18,745 nt of DNA from Thermaceae bacterium (lineage in GTDB: Bacteria > Deinococcota > Deinococci > Deinococcales > Marinithermaceae). The notes under the pieces were generated by a model. It was given only the letters and a program-made list of their open reading frames with translations, did no database searches and had not been told where the DNA came from. Made by a program: the position numbers and the translations under genes. Below, piece by piece: positions 1 through 6,892 of this stretch. Position 1 is the stretch's first letter; every line of letters starts with the position of its first letter. The stretch is from assembly GCA_015490435.1 (NCBI GenBank), contig WFXV01000158.1, forward strand, positions 1-18,745, given 5' to 3'.

Positions 1-15
1 GTCTAGGGGGCGGGG

Positions 16-2613
16 ATGCCTTTCATCTACCGCTTCGAAGAGGCCGGGGGACTCGGGCGGGAGCTTCTCGGGGGCAAGGGGTACGCGCTTTCCGAGATGG
101 CCCGGGCGGGGTTCCCGGTGCCCCCGGGCTTCACCATCACCACCGAGGCCTGCCGGCACTTCCACCGCTCCGGGCGGGTGCCCGAGGGGCTTTGGGACGA
201 GGTGGAAAAGGGGATCGCTGCGCTCGAGGAGGCGACCGGCCGGGCCTTCGGCGGGGCCGGGCTTCCCCTTTTGGTCTCGGTGCGTTCGGGGGCGCCGGTC
301 TCGATGCCCGGCATGATGGACACGATCCTGAACCTCGGGCTCACCGAGCAGGTCGTGGAGGGGCTCGCGGCCGCCACCCAAAACCCCCGTTTCGCCTGGG
401 ACGCCTACCGCAGGCTCCTCGCGATGTACGGCGAGGTGGTGCTCGGGGTCGAGGCCGAGGTCTTCGCGAACCTGCTCGAGGCGATGAAGGCCGAGCGCGG
501 CGCCGAGCGCGACCTCGACCTCTCCGCCGAGGACCTCGCCGAGCTCGCCGCCCGCTTCAAGCGGGCCATCGAGGAGCGCGGCCACCGCTTCCCCGAGGAT
601 CCTTGGGAGCAGCTAAGGCAGGCGGTGCTCGCGGTGTTTAGGAGCTGGGATAACCCCCGGGCCCGGGTCTACCGGCGCCACTACCAGATCCCCGAGGACC
701 TCTGCACCGCGGTGAACGTTCAGGCGATGGTGTTCGGCAACCTGGGCGAGGACTCGGGGACCGGCGTGGGGTTTACCCGGAATCCCGCGACCGGGAGGAA
801 GGAGCTCTACGGCGAGTACCTGAAGAACGCCCAGGGGGAGGACGTGGTGGCGGGGGTGCGGACCCCAGAGCCCCTTTCCCGGCTCAAGGAGGAAAACCCG
901 GCGCTATACGCCGAGATCGCGGCGGTGGCGGAGAAGCTCGAGGCCCACTTCCGGGACATGCAGGACTTCGAGTTCACCGTCGAGCGGGGCAAGCTCTACC
1001 TCCTCCAGAGCCGGGCGGGCAAGCGGACGCCCGAGGCCGCGGTGCGGATCGCGGTGGATCTGGTAGACGAAGGGCTCCTCAGCGAGGAGGAGGCGCTTTT
1101 GAAGGTGGACGCGGGCAGCTTGCCCGCGCTCTTGCGGGCCCGGGTAGACCCCGCGTCCGCCCCCGAGCCGGTGGCCCGGGGCCTGCCCGCGAGCCCGGGG
1201 GCGGCGGTGGGGCACGCGGTACTCTCCCCCGAGGCCGCCGAGGACTGGACCGCCCGGGGCTTCGACGTGATCCTGGTGCGCACCGAGACCAGCCCCGAGG
1301 ACATCACCGGGATGTTCCTGGCCAAGGGGATCCTTACCGCCCGGGGTGGCATGACCAGCCACGCGGCGGTGGTGGCCCGGGGAATGGGGGTGCCGGCGGT
1401 GGTGGGCACCGCCGGCCTTCGCGTCGAACCCGAGAAGAAGCGTTTCTTCCTCGGAGAGCACGAGCTCAAAGAGGGCGACGTGATCAGCATCGACGGGAGC
1501 ACCGGCGCGGTGTACCTGGGGGAGGTCGCGTTGCTTGAGTCCGGGGCGGGGGAGGAGCTGGAGCGGCTCCTTTCCTGGGCCGACCGGATCCGGACGCTCG
1601 GCGTGCGGGCCAACGCCGACACCCCCGAGGACGCGAAGAAGGCGCGGGAGCTCGGGGCCGAGGGGATCGGGCTCGTGCGCACCGAGCACATGTTCTTCGA
1701 AGAGGAGAAGCTCCGCTGGATGCGCGCCTTGATCCTTGCCGACGACGAAGCCGAGGCCAAGGTCGCCCTCAAGCGGCTCTTCGATTACCAAAAGCGCGAC
1801 TTCAAGGGCATCCTCCGGGCGATGGACGGCCTGCCGGTGACGATCCGCTTCCTCGACCCCCCGCTTCACGAGTTCCTGCCGCCGCTCGTTGAGCTCGAGC
1901 GCAAGGAGGCCCAGGGCGCCCTCGCCCCCGGGGAGGCCAAACTCCTCAAGCAGGTGCGGGCGCTCGCCGAGCAAAACCCCATGCTCGGCTTCCGCGGCAT
2001 TCGGCTCCTCTTGATCCGTCCCGAGATCCTCACCATGCAGCTCGAGGCCCTTCTGGCCGCCACCCGGGAGCTCAGGGCCGAAGGGTACGACCCCCGGCCG
2101 GAGGCGATGCTCCCCTTGATCAGCGACGCCCGCGAGGTGGAACAGGCGTTCGAGCGGCTCGAGCCCGTCTTCGAGCGCTACGGCTTCCGCATCCCGCTGG
2201 GGACGATGATCGAAACCCCCCGCGCCGCCCTTGCCTCGGCCAGGATCGCGCCGCTCGTGGAGTTCTTCAGCTACGGCACCAACGACCTCACCCAGCTCAC
2301 CTACGGCATCTCCCGGGACGACGCCGGGAAGTTCCTCCCCGACTACCTGGAGGCGCGGGTCTTCCCCTACGACCCCACCGAGCGGCTCGACGAGGAAGGG
2401 GTCGGCCGATTGCTCGCCCTCTCGGTCCAGGAGGGGCGGGAGAAAAACCCCGACCTGAAGCTCGGCCTCTGCGGCGAGCACGGCGGCGAGGCGCACTCGG
2501 TGAAGTTTGCCGCCCGGCTTGGGCTCGACTACGTCTCGGCCTCGCCCTACCGGGTACTTACCGCCCGCCTCGCCGCCGCCCAGGCCGAGGTGGAAAAGCG
2601 GGCCTCGGGCTAG
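16..2613 (+). CDS. ppdK: Pyruvate, phosphate dikinase
   Basis: The 865-aa product matches the usual length of pyruvate phosphate dikinase, a cytosolic enzyme that interconverts pyruvate + ATP + Pi and PEP + AMP + PPi. Three modules are visible. The N-terminal nucleotide-binding domain (about 1-340) has GGKGYALSEM near residue 20 and SVRSGAPVSMPGMMDT near 90-110. The swivelling phosphohistidine domain has GGMTSHAAVVARG with catalytic His449 and neighbouring Thr447. The C-terminal PEP/pyruvate barrel (about 530-865) ends with GLCGEHGGE, whose catalytic Cys is residue 819. The ATG lies directly after a G-rich stretch (AGGGGGCGGGG) that can act as ribosome binding site. A TAG at 4-6 could be the end of an upstream same-strand gene, but the window starts too late to tell. 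The stop codon overlaps the stop of convergent ileS. The family is certain from its motifs; the physiological direction is not visible here. Confidence 0.97.
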   Translation: MPFIYRFEEAGGLGRELLGGKGYALSEMARAGFPVPPGFTITTEACRHFHRSGRVPEGLWDEVEKGIAALEEATGRAFGGAGLPLLVSVRSGAPVSMPGMMDTILNLGLTEQVVEGLAAATQNPRFAWDAYRRLLAMYGEVVLGVEAEVFANLLEAMKAERGAERDLDLSAEDLAELAARFKRAIEERGHRFPEDPWEQLRQAVLAVFRSWDNPRARVYRRHYQIPEDLCTAVNVQAMVFGNLGEDSGTGVGFTRNPATGRKELYGEYLKNAQGEDVVAGVRTPEPLSRLKEENPALYAEIAAVAEKLEAHFRDMQDFEFTVERGKLYLLQSRAGKRTPEAAVRIAVDLVDEGLLSEEEALLKVDAGSLPALLRARVDPASAPEPVARGLPASPGAAVGHAVLSPEAAEDWTARGFDVILVRTETSPEDITGMFLAKGILTARGGMTSHAAVVARGMGVPAVVGTAGLRVEPEKKRFFLGEHELKEGDVISIDGSTGAVYLGEVALLESGAGEELERLLSWADRIRTLGVRANADTPEDAKKARELGAEGIGLVRTEHMFFEEEKLRWMRALILADDEAEAKVALKRLFDYQKRDFKGILRAMDGLPVTIRFLDPPLHEFLPPLVELERKEAQGALAPGEAKLLKQVRALAEQNPMLGFRGIRLLLIRPEILTMQLEALLAATRELRAEGYDPRPEAMLPLISDAREVEQAFERLEPVFERYGFRIPLGTMIETPRAALASARIAPLVEFFSYGTNDLTQLTYGISRDDAGKFLPDYLEARVFPYDPTERLDEEGVGRLLALSVQEGREKNPDLKLGLCGEHGGEAHSVKFAARLGLDYVSASPYRVLTARLAAAQAEVEKRASG

Positions 2614-5600
2614 GACGAGGCCCGCTCGATCCCGATCACGGCCTTGCCGTACTCGTCCTCGACCTGGACCTGGTGGCCTTCGGGCTCGCCGGGGGTGAGC
2701 TCCACCGCTAGGGTTTCCTCGGCGATGCGGTCGGCGTGGGCCTTGAGCGCCTCGGCGTACCTGCCGCTCGCCCGGTAGCGCACGCGGATCCGGTCAGCCA
2801 CGAAGAGGTCCATCTCCTTCCGGCCCTGCTGGATGAGCCGGATCAGGTCGCGGGCAAGGCCTTCGAGCAGGAGTCCCTCGTCCACCCGGGTGTCCAGCGC
2901 GGCCACGAAACCGCCCTTGGCCAGGGCGGCGAAGCCCTCGGGCGCCCGGGCCTCGACCAGGAGCTCGTCGGGCTCGAGCACGAGGGTTTCCCCTTCGAGC
3001 TCGAGCGCCACCGGCTCGCCCGCGAGTGCCCTCGCCGCGAGCTGGTTCGCGTCGGCCTCGGCCAGCGCCTTTCGGATCGCGCCGAGCTTCTTCCCGTACT
3101 TGGGCCCGAGCTTCGGCAGGTTCGGCTTCACCACGTAGGTGACCTCGGCCTCGCTGGGGGAGAGGACTTCAAGCGCCTTGACGTTCAGCTCGTCCTTGAT
3201 CTCCTCGGCGAAGTGGCGGAGCGCCTCCCGCTCGGCCTCGTTCGGCGCCACCAGGCGGAGGAGCGGGAGCGGGGTGCGGGTCTTCACCCCGGCCCGGGCG
3301 CGGGCGCCGCGGGCGAGTTCCACCGCCTGGATCACCGCCGCCATCGCCTGGATCAGCTCCTCGTCGAGGTATTCCCTTTGTACCTCGGGCCAGTCGGCGA
3401 GGTGCACGCTCTCAGGGGCGCCCTCGTCCACCCGGCGCATCAGGTTCTGCCAGAGCGCCTCCGCCAAGAACGGCGTGAAGGGCGCGGTGAGCAACGTCAC
3501 CGCGATGAGCGCCTCCCAGAGCGTGGCGTAGGCCGATTCCCGGTCAGGCGCGTCCTCGTTTTTCCAAAAGCGCCGGCGGTTTCTCCGCACGTACCACTGG
3601 GAGAGGTCCCGCACCACGAAGTCCCGGAGTTTGCGGGCCGGGGTGGTGGGGTCGTAGGCCTCGAGTCCCTCGGTGACTTCCTCAACGAGCTTTTGCACCC
3701 GGGCCACCAGCCAGCGGTCCATCTCCGGGCGCTTTTCCACCGGCGGCCGGTTTTTCAGGTCGGGCTGGTCGAGGTTCGCGTAGGTGACGAAGAAGCTGTA
3801 GACGTTCCAGAGCGTCAGGAAGTAGTCGCGGAGCGCTTCCTGGACGAGGTTCGGCCCAAAGCGCCGGGATGCCTCCGGCGGGGCAGCGACGTAGATGTAC
3901 CAGCGCAGGGCGTCGGCGCCGAAGCGGTTGATGATCTCCCAGGGGTCGACCACGTTCCCCTTGGACTTGGACATCTTCTCGCCCTTTTCGTCCAGGATGT
4001 GGCCGTGGCAGATCACGTTCTTGAAGGCCACCGAGTCGAAGAGCATCACCCCGAGCTGGTGGAGGCTATTGAACCAGCCCCGGGTCTGGTCGATCGCCTC
4101 AGAGATGAAGTCGGCGGGGAAGCTCTTTCTAAAGGTCTCCTGGTTTTCGAAGGGGTAGTGGAACTGGCTAAAGGGCATCGCGCCGGAGTCGTACCAGACG
4201 TCGATCACGTAGGGGACCCGGCGCATCACCCCGCCGCACTTCTCGCAGGCCAGGGTGATCCCGTCCACGTAGGGGCGGTGGGGGTCGAAGCTCGGGGAGG
4301 TGGGGTCCACGTCCTCGCGGGCGCGCTCTTTGAGCTCTTCGAACGAGCCCACCAGGTGCTCGTGGCCGCAGTCCTCGCATACCCAGACCGGAAGCGGCGT
4401 GCCCCAGTAGCGGTTTCGGGAGAGCGCCCAGTCGGTAAGGTTTTTCAGCCACTCGCCGTAGCGGCCGGTCTTGATGTGGGGCGGGATCCAGTTGATCTCC
4501 TCGTTCTTCGCGATCAGCCTATCTTTGTAGCGGGTGTTTTGGATGAACCAGGTCTCGGTGGCGTAGTACATGAGGGGCGTCTTGCAGCGCCAGCAGTGGG
4601 GGTAGCTGTGGACGATCTCCTCCCGTTTAAAGAGCAGGCCCCTTTCTTTCAGGTCCTGGATGATCTCACGGTTCGCGTCCCGGAAGAAAAGCCCCTTATA
4701 GGGCCCGACCATGAGCTTGCCGTCCTCGTCCACGGTGATCAGGACCGGGAGTCCGTACGCCCGGGCCACCTCCATGTCCTCGGCACCAAACGCCGGGGCC
4801 TGGTGGACGATGCCGGTGCCGTCCTCCTTGGAGACGTACTCGGCGAGCACCACGAAGTGGGCGGGCTTTTCCGGCTCGACGAAGCGATAGGGGGGCTCGT
4901 ACTTGAGCCCCTCGAGCTCCCGGCCCTTGAACCGGGCAAGGACCGGGGTCTCCTCCCCGAGGAGCTTTTTCCCGAGCTCTTCTTCCAGAACGAGCACCTC
5001 CTCCCCGCGGTCGAAGGCGGCGTAGGTGAACTCGGGGTGGACGGCGGCGGCGACGTTCGCGGTCAGCGTCCAGGGGGTGGTGGTCCAGATGAGGAGGCTC
5101 GTCTTCTCGGGGAGCCCGAGCCTTTCCGGCTCTTTCAAGGGGAAGCGGACGTAGACCGAGGGGTCGCTGATCTCCTTGTAGCCCTCGGCCACCTCGTGGG
5201 AGGAAAGCGGGGTGCCGCAGCGGGGGCAGTAGGGGACGACCTTGTAGTCCCGGTAGAGGAGGTCCTTCTTCCAAAGTTCCTTCAGGCTCCACCAGATCGA
5301 CTCGATGTAGTCCTTGTCGAAGGTGTAGTAGGCGTCGTCGAGGTCCACCCAGAAGGCGATGCGCTCGGTGAAGCGCTCCCACTCCTTCTCGTACTCGAGC
5401 ACCGAGGCCTTGCAGGCCTTGTTGAACTCGGCGATCCCGTAGCGCTCGATGTCCTTCTTGTTCTTGAGCCCGAGCTTTTTCTCCACCTCGAGCTCCACCG
5501 GGAGCCCGTGGGTGTCCCAGCCCGCCTTGCGGGGCACGTAGTAGCCCTGCATCGTCTTGAAGCGGGGGAAGAGGTCCTTGTAGCTCCGGGCCTGGGCGTG

Positions 5601-5771
5601 GTGGACCCCGGGCCGGCCGTTCGCCGTCGGCGGGCCTTCGTAGAAGGTGTACTGGGGCCGACCCCGGCGCTGCTCCAGGCTCTTTTGGAAAATCCGGTTT
5701 TCCTTCCAGAAAGTCAGGATCTCCTCTTCGAGCTTCGGAAAGTTGGGCTTTTTGACCTCTGAAAACCGCAT
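2610..5771 (-). CDS. ileS: Isoleucyl-tRNA synthetase, type 2, with GVHH in place of the HIGH motif
   Basis: The 1053-aa class I synthetase charges tRNA-Ile. Its length and sequence fit the eukaryote-like IleRS2 type, also found in Thermus. Visible parts: the N-terminal catalytic half with YEGPPTANGRPGVHHAQAR, where the ATP-binding signature is G55-V56-H57-H58 instead of HxGH; the CP1 editing domain with WTTTPWTL near 230 and DGTGIVHQAPAFGAED near 317; Cys pairs (VCEDCG, CEKCGG) likely to bind zinc; an intact KMSKS at 599-603; and a long anticodon-binding C-terminus. I chose the ATG at 5771 because GGGAGGTG lies just upstream and the family alignment starts there. An in-frame extension to 5897 only translates the leader RNA and its repeats. 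Expression is predicted to be controlled by the T-box leader upstream. The swapped signature is known in some IleRS2 enzymes and is linked to mupirocin hyper-resistance; resistance here is inferred. Confidence 0.97.
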   Translation of the reverse strand: MRFSEVKKPNFPKLEEEILTFWKENRIFQKSLEQRRGRPQYTFYEGPPTANGRPGVHHAQARSYKDLFPRFKTMQGYYVPRKAGWDTHGLPVELEVEKKLGLKNKKDIERYGIAEFNKACKASVLEYEKEWERFTERIAFWVDLDDAYYTFDKDYIESIWWSLKELWKKDLLYRDYKVVPYCPRCGTPLSSHEVAEGYKEISDPSVYVRFPLKEPERLGLPEKTSLLIWTTTPWTLTANVAAAVHPEFTYAAFDRGEEVLVLEEELGKKLLGEETPVLARFKGRELEGLKYEPPYRFVEPEKPAHFVVLAEYVSKEDGTGIVHQAPAFGAEDMEVARAYGLPVLITVDEDGKLMVGPYKGLFFRDANREIIQDLKERGLLFKREEIVHSYPHCWRCKTPLMYYATETWFIQNTRYKDRLIAKNEEINWIPPHIKTGRYGEWLKNLTDWALSRNRYWGTPLPVWVCEDCGHEHLVGSFEELKERAREDVDPTSPSFDPHRPYVDGITLACEKCGGVMRRVPYVIDVWYDSGAMPFSQFHYPFENQETFRKSFPADFISEAIDQTRGWFNSLHQLGVMLFDSVAFKNVICHGHILDEKGEKMSKSKGNVVDPWEIINRFGADALRWYIYVAAPPEASRRFGPNLVQEALRDYFLTLWNVYSFFVTYANLDQPDLKNRPPVEKRPEMDRWLVARVQKLVEEVTEGLEAYDPTTPARKLRDFVVRDLSQWYVRRNRRRFWKNEDAPDRESAYATLWEALIAVTLLTAPFTPFLAEALWQNLMRRVDEGAPESVHLADWPEVQREYLDEELIQAMAAVIQAVELARGARARAGVKTRTPLPLLRLVAPNEAEREALRHFAEEIKDELNVKALEVLSPSEAEVTYVVKPNLPKLGPKYGKKLGAIRKALAEADANQLAARALAGEPVALELEGETLVLEPDELLVEARAPEGFAALAKGGFVAALDTRVDEGLLLEGLARDLIRLIQQGRKEMDLFVADRIRVRYRASGRYAEALKAHADRIAEETLAVELTPGEPEGHQVQVEDEYGKAVIGIERASS

Positions 5772-5785
5772 CGTCACCTCCCACG

Positions 5786-5814
5786 AAAAAGCCCGCGCGC
5801 TTTCGCGCGCGGAC
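5786..5814 (-). terminator. T-box intrinsic terminator before ileS
   Basis: On the - strand GTCCGCGCGC (5814-5805) pairs with GCGCGCGGGC (5800-5791) around a GAAA loop, ten pairs including one G-U, followed by five T. It ends about 15 nt before the ileS ATG and is the expected OFF state of the T-box. Its 5' arm starts about 15 nt after the antiterminator core, so the two do not obviously share bases. The 3' arm CGCGG could instead compete for the CCGCG of the core. Confidence 0.88.
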
Positions 5815-5853
5815 GAGGCGCCTAGCCCCGCGGTACCACCGCGCTTCGAAGGG

Positions 5854-5930
5854 GGCTTGTGGCGCGTGGCCTGTGGCTTGTGGAATAAAGATTCCAAGTT
5901 CTACAAGCCACAAGCTACAGGCTACAAGCC
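5854..5930. repeat. Long imperfect hairpin built from 7-bp units, inside the ileS leader
   Basis: The 30-nt arms 5930-5901 and 5883-5854 (- strand) form an inverted repeat; I count 24 of 30 Watson-Crick pairs and two more as G-U. Each arm is a run of degenerate heptamers (GCTTGTA, GCCTGTA, GCTTGTG, GCTTGTA; mirrored as CCACAAG, CCACAGG, CCACGCG, CCACAAG). The apex contains a smaller hairpin, TGGAAT-CTTT-ATTCCA. Flanking GAAGG and CCTTC can extend the stem. Heptamer arrays of this flavour recall those of some Thermaceae and cyanobacteria. It looks like a mobile or self-amplifying repeat that landed in the linker between T-box stem III and the antiterminator. Confidence 0.85.
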
Positions 5931-6102
5931 TCCTTCGCGCTCATTTCGCGCTATCACGGGCGCACCCGGCGGGCATTACTCGGGGGAAACCCCTTTCCTC
6001 CCGCGGCTCGGGGGCGATCTTCGGCGCGGACCCTCATCCGGCTTCCACCCTCCCGGACTCGCTGTTGAGGGCGCCCCGCGCCTACTCCTCCCCGTCGTAG
6101 CC

Positions 6103-6132
6103 TTTACAATCTTCGCCTAGCGGCGCTATAAT
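6103..6132 (+). promoter_or_regulatory. Promoter for the transaldolase-rho transcript
   Basis: TTTACA (6103-6108) and a perfect TATAAT (6127-6132) are separated by 18 bp, a good sigma-A-type match in an otherwise GC-rich region. The predicted start near 6139 gives a leader of about 100 nt before the transaldolase ATG. The element lies just outside the 5' end of the divergent ileS leader, so the two transcription units share a very short control region. The 100-nt leader itself shows no structure I recognise. Confidence 0.65.
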
Positions 6133-6240
6133 GAACCCCCGGAAGACCGGCGGTTCGAGAAGCATCCTAGCAAAGCGCGGTTTTAAGCTGCAAGCAAGCC
6201 GGTGTTCCCAAAAACCCCCGAAAGGCAAAGCGAGGCCAAG

Positions 6241-6888
6241 ATGGAGTTCTACCTGGACACCGCCGAAATCGAGGAGATCCGTGAAATCGCGGGGTGGGGC
6301 GTGCTTTCCGGCGTCACCACCAACCCCACGCTGGTTGCGAAGAGCGGCCGCGACCTCAAGGAGGTGGTGATCGAGATCGCCGAGATCGTCAAGGGCCCGG
6401 TCTCGGCCGAGGTGATCGCCACCGACACCGAGGGCATGGTGGCCGAGGCCCGGGAGCTCGCCCGGCTTTCGGGGCACGTGGTGATCAAGATCCCCGTGAC
6501 CCCGGAAGGCCTGGCGGCGACCCGTAGGCTCGCCGAGGAGGGCATCCCGGTCAACATGACCCTGGTCTTCTCGCTTCCTCAGGCGCTCCTCGCTGCCCGG
6601 GCCGGTGCCCGCTACGTGAGCCCCTTCCTCGGCCGCATCGACGACATCGGTGGCGACGGCGTGGGGCTGGTGCGCGAGATCGCCGAGGCCTTCGGCATCC
6701 ACGGCATCGAGACCAAGATCATCGCGGCCAGCATCCGCCAACCCCGGCACGTGGTCGAGGCCGCGCTGGCCGGCGCCGATATCGCGACAGTTCCTTATAA
6801 GGTGATGAAGCAGCTGGTGAAGCACCCCCTCACCGACGCGGGTATCGCCCGCTTCCTCGAGGACTGGCGGCGGGCGCACCAAGGTTAA
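6241..6888 (+). CDS. tal: Transaldolase, small MipB/TalC type
   Basis: This 215-aa single-domain class I aldolase belongs to the family that includes fructose-6-phosphate aldolase and the small bacterial transaldolases. It would act in the cytosol in the non-oxidative pentose phosphate pathway, moving a dihydroxyacetone unit between sugar phosphates. The Schiff-base lysine is K83 in VVIKIPVTPEGL. The residues that separate the two activities read as transaldolase: E57 in VSAEVIA, where E. coli FSA has Gln, and F129 in YVSPFLGRID, where FSA has Tyr. The ATG at 6241 is chosen because family proteins begin with MxFYLDTA; an in-frame ATG at 6202 would add 13 unrelated residues. The ribosome binding site is weak (GCGAGG). 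Only 4 nt separate it from rho, so the two are almost certainly co-transcribed. Confidence 0.93.
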   Translation: MEFYLDTAEIEEIREIAGWGVLSGVTTNPTLVAKSGRDLKEVVIEIAEIVKGPVSAEVIATDTEGMVAEARELARLSGHVVIKIPVTPEGLAATRRLAEEGIPVNMTLVFSLPQALLAARAGARYVSPFLGRIDDIGGDGVGLVREIAEAFGIHGIETKIIAASIRQPRHVVEAALAGADIATVPYKVMKQLVKHPLTDAGIARFLEDWRRAHQG

Positions 6889-6892
6889 AGCC

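Larger units (their letters stand above)
5786..6097 (-). promoter_or_regulatory. T-box riboswitch, Ile specifier, controlling ileS
   Basis: Read on the - strand, this leader has the parts of a T-box, an RNA that senses uncharged tRNA. Stem I pairs GGCGCGG (6082-6076) with CCGCGCC (6029-6023) and CCCTCA with TGAGGG. It also contains the family-typical stretch GAGTCCGGGAGGGTGGAAGC. Below it is a specifier loop with GAGTA on the 5' side and AUC, an Ile codon, at 6018-6016, closed by GGGG/CCCC. Next come GCCGGGTGCGCCCGTGATAG (5970-5951) and the T-box core GGTGGTACCGCG (5840-5829), whose UGGU would pair with the tRNA ACCA end. An intrinsic terminator and the ileS ribosome binding site follow. T-boxes before ileS are established in several phyla. 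The 5' end is approximate; the only start signal I see is weak (TTCATT-N18-GATTGT near 6106-6135). A repeat hairpin interrupts the linker before the core. Confidence 0.93.

Noticed and set aside
904..2496. A 530-codon - strand frame across ppdK
   Set aside because: Antisense shadow of a clear PPDK with all catalytic residues; repetitive composition and no motifs.
2736..5762. A 1008-codon open frame on the + strand across ileS
   Set aside because: It is the antisense shadow of ileS, open only because stops are rare at this GC content. The peptide is rich in Gly, Glu, Val, His and Arg with no family motifs, while the other strand gives a full IleRS.
6185..6200. AAGCTGCAAGCAAGCC, looking like another copy of the leader heptamers
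   Set aside because: Only about two degenerate units and no inverted partner; too short to separate from chance.
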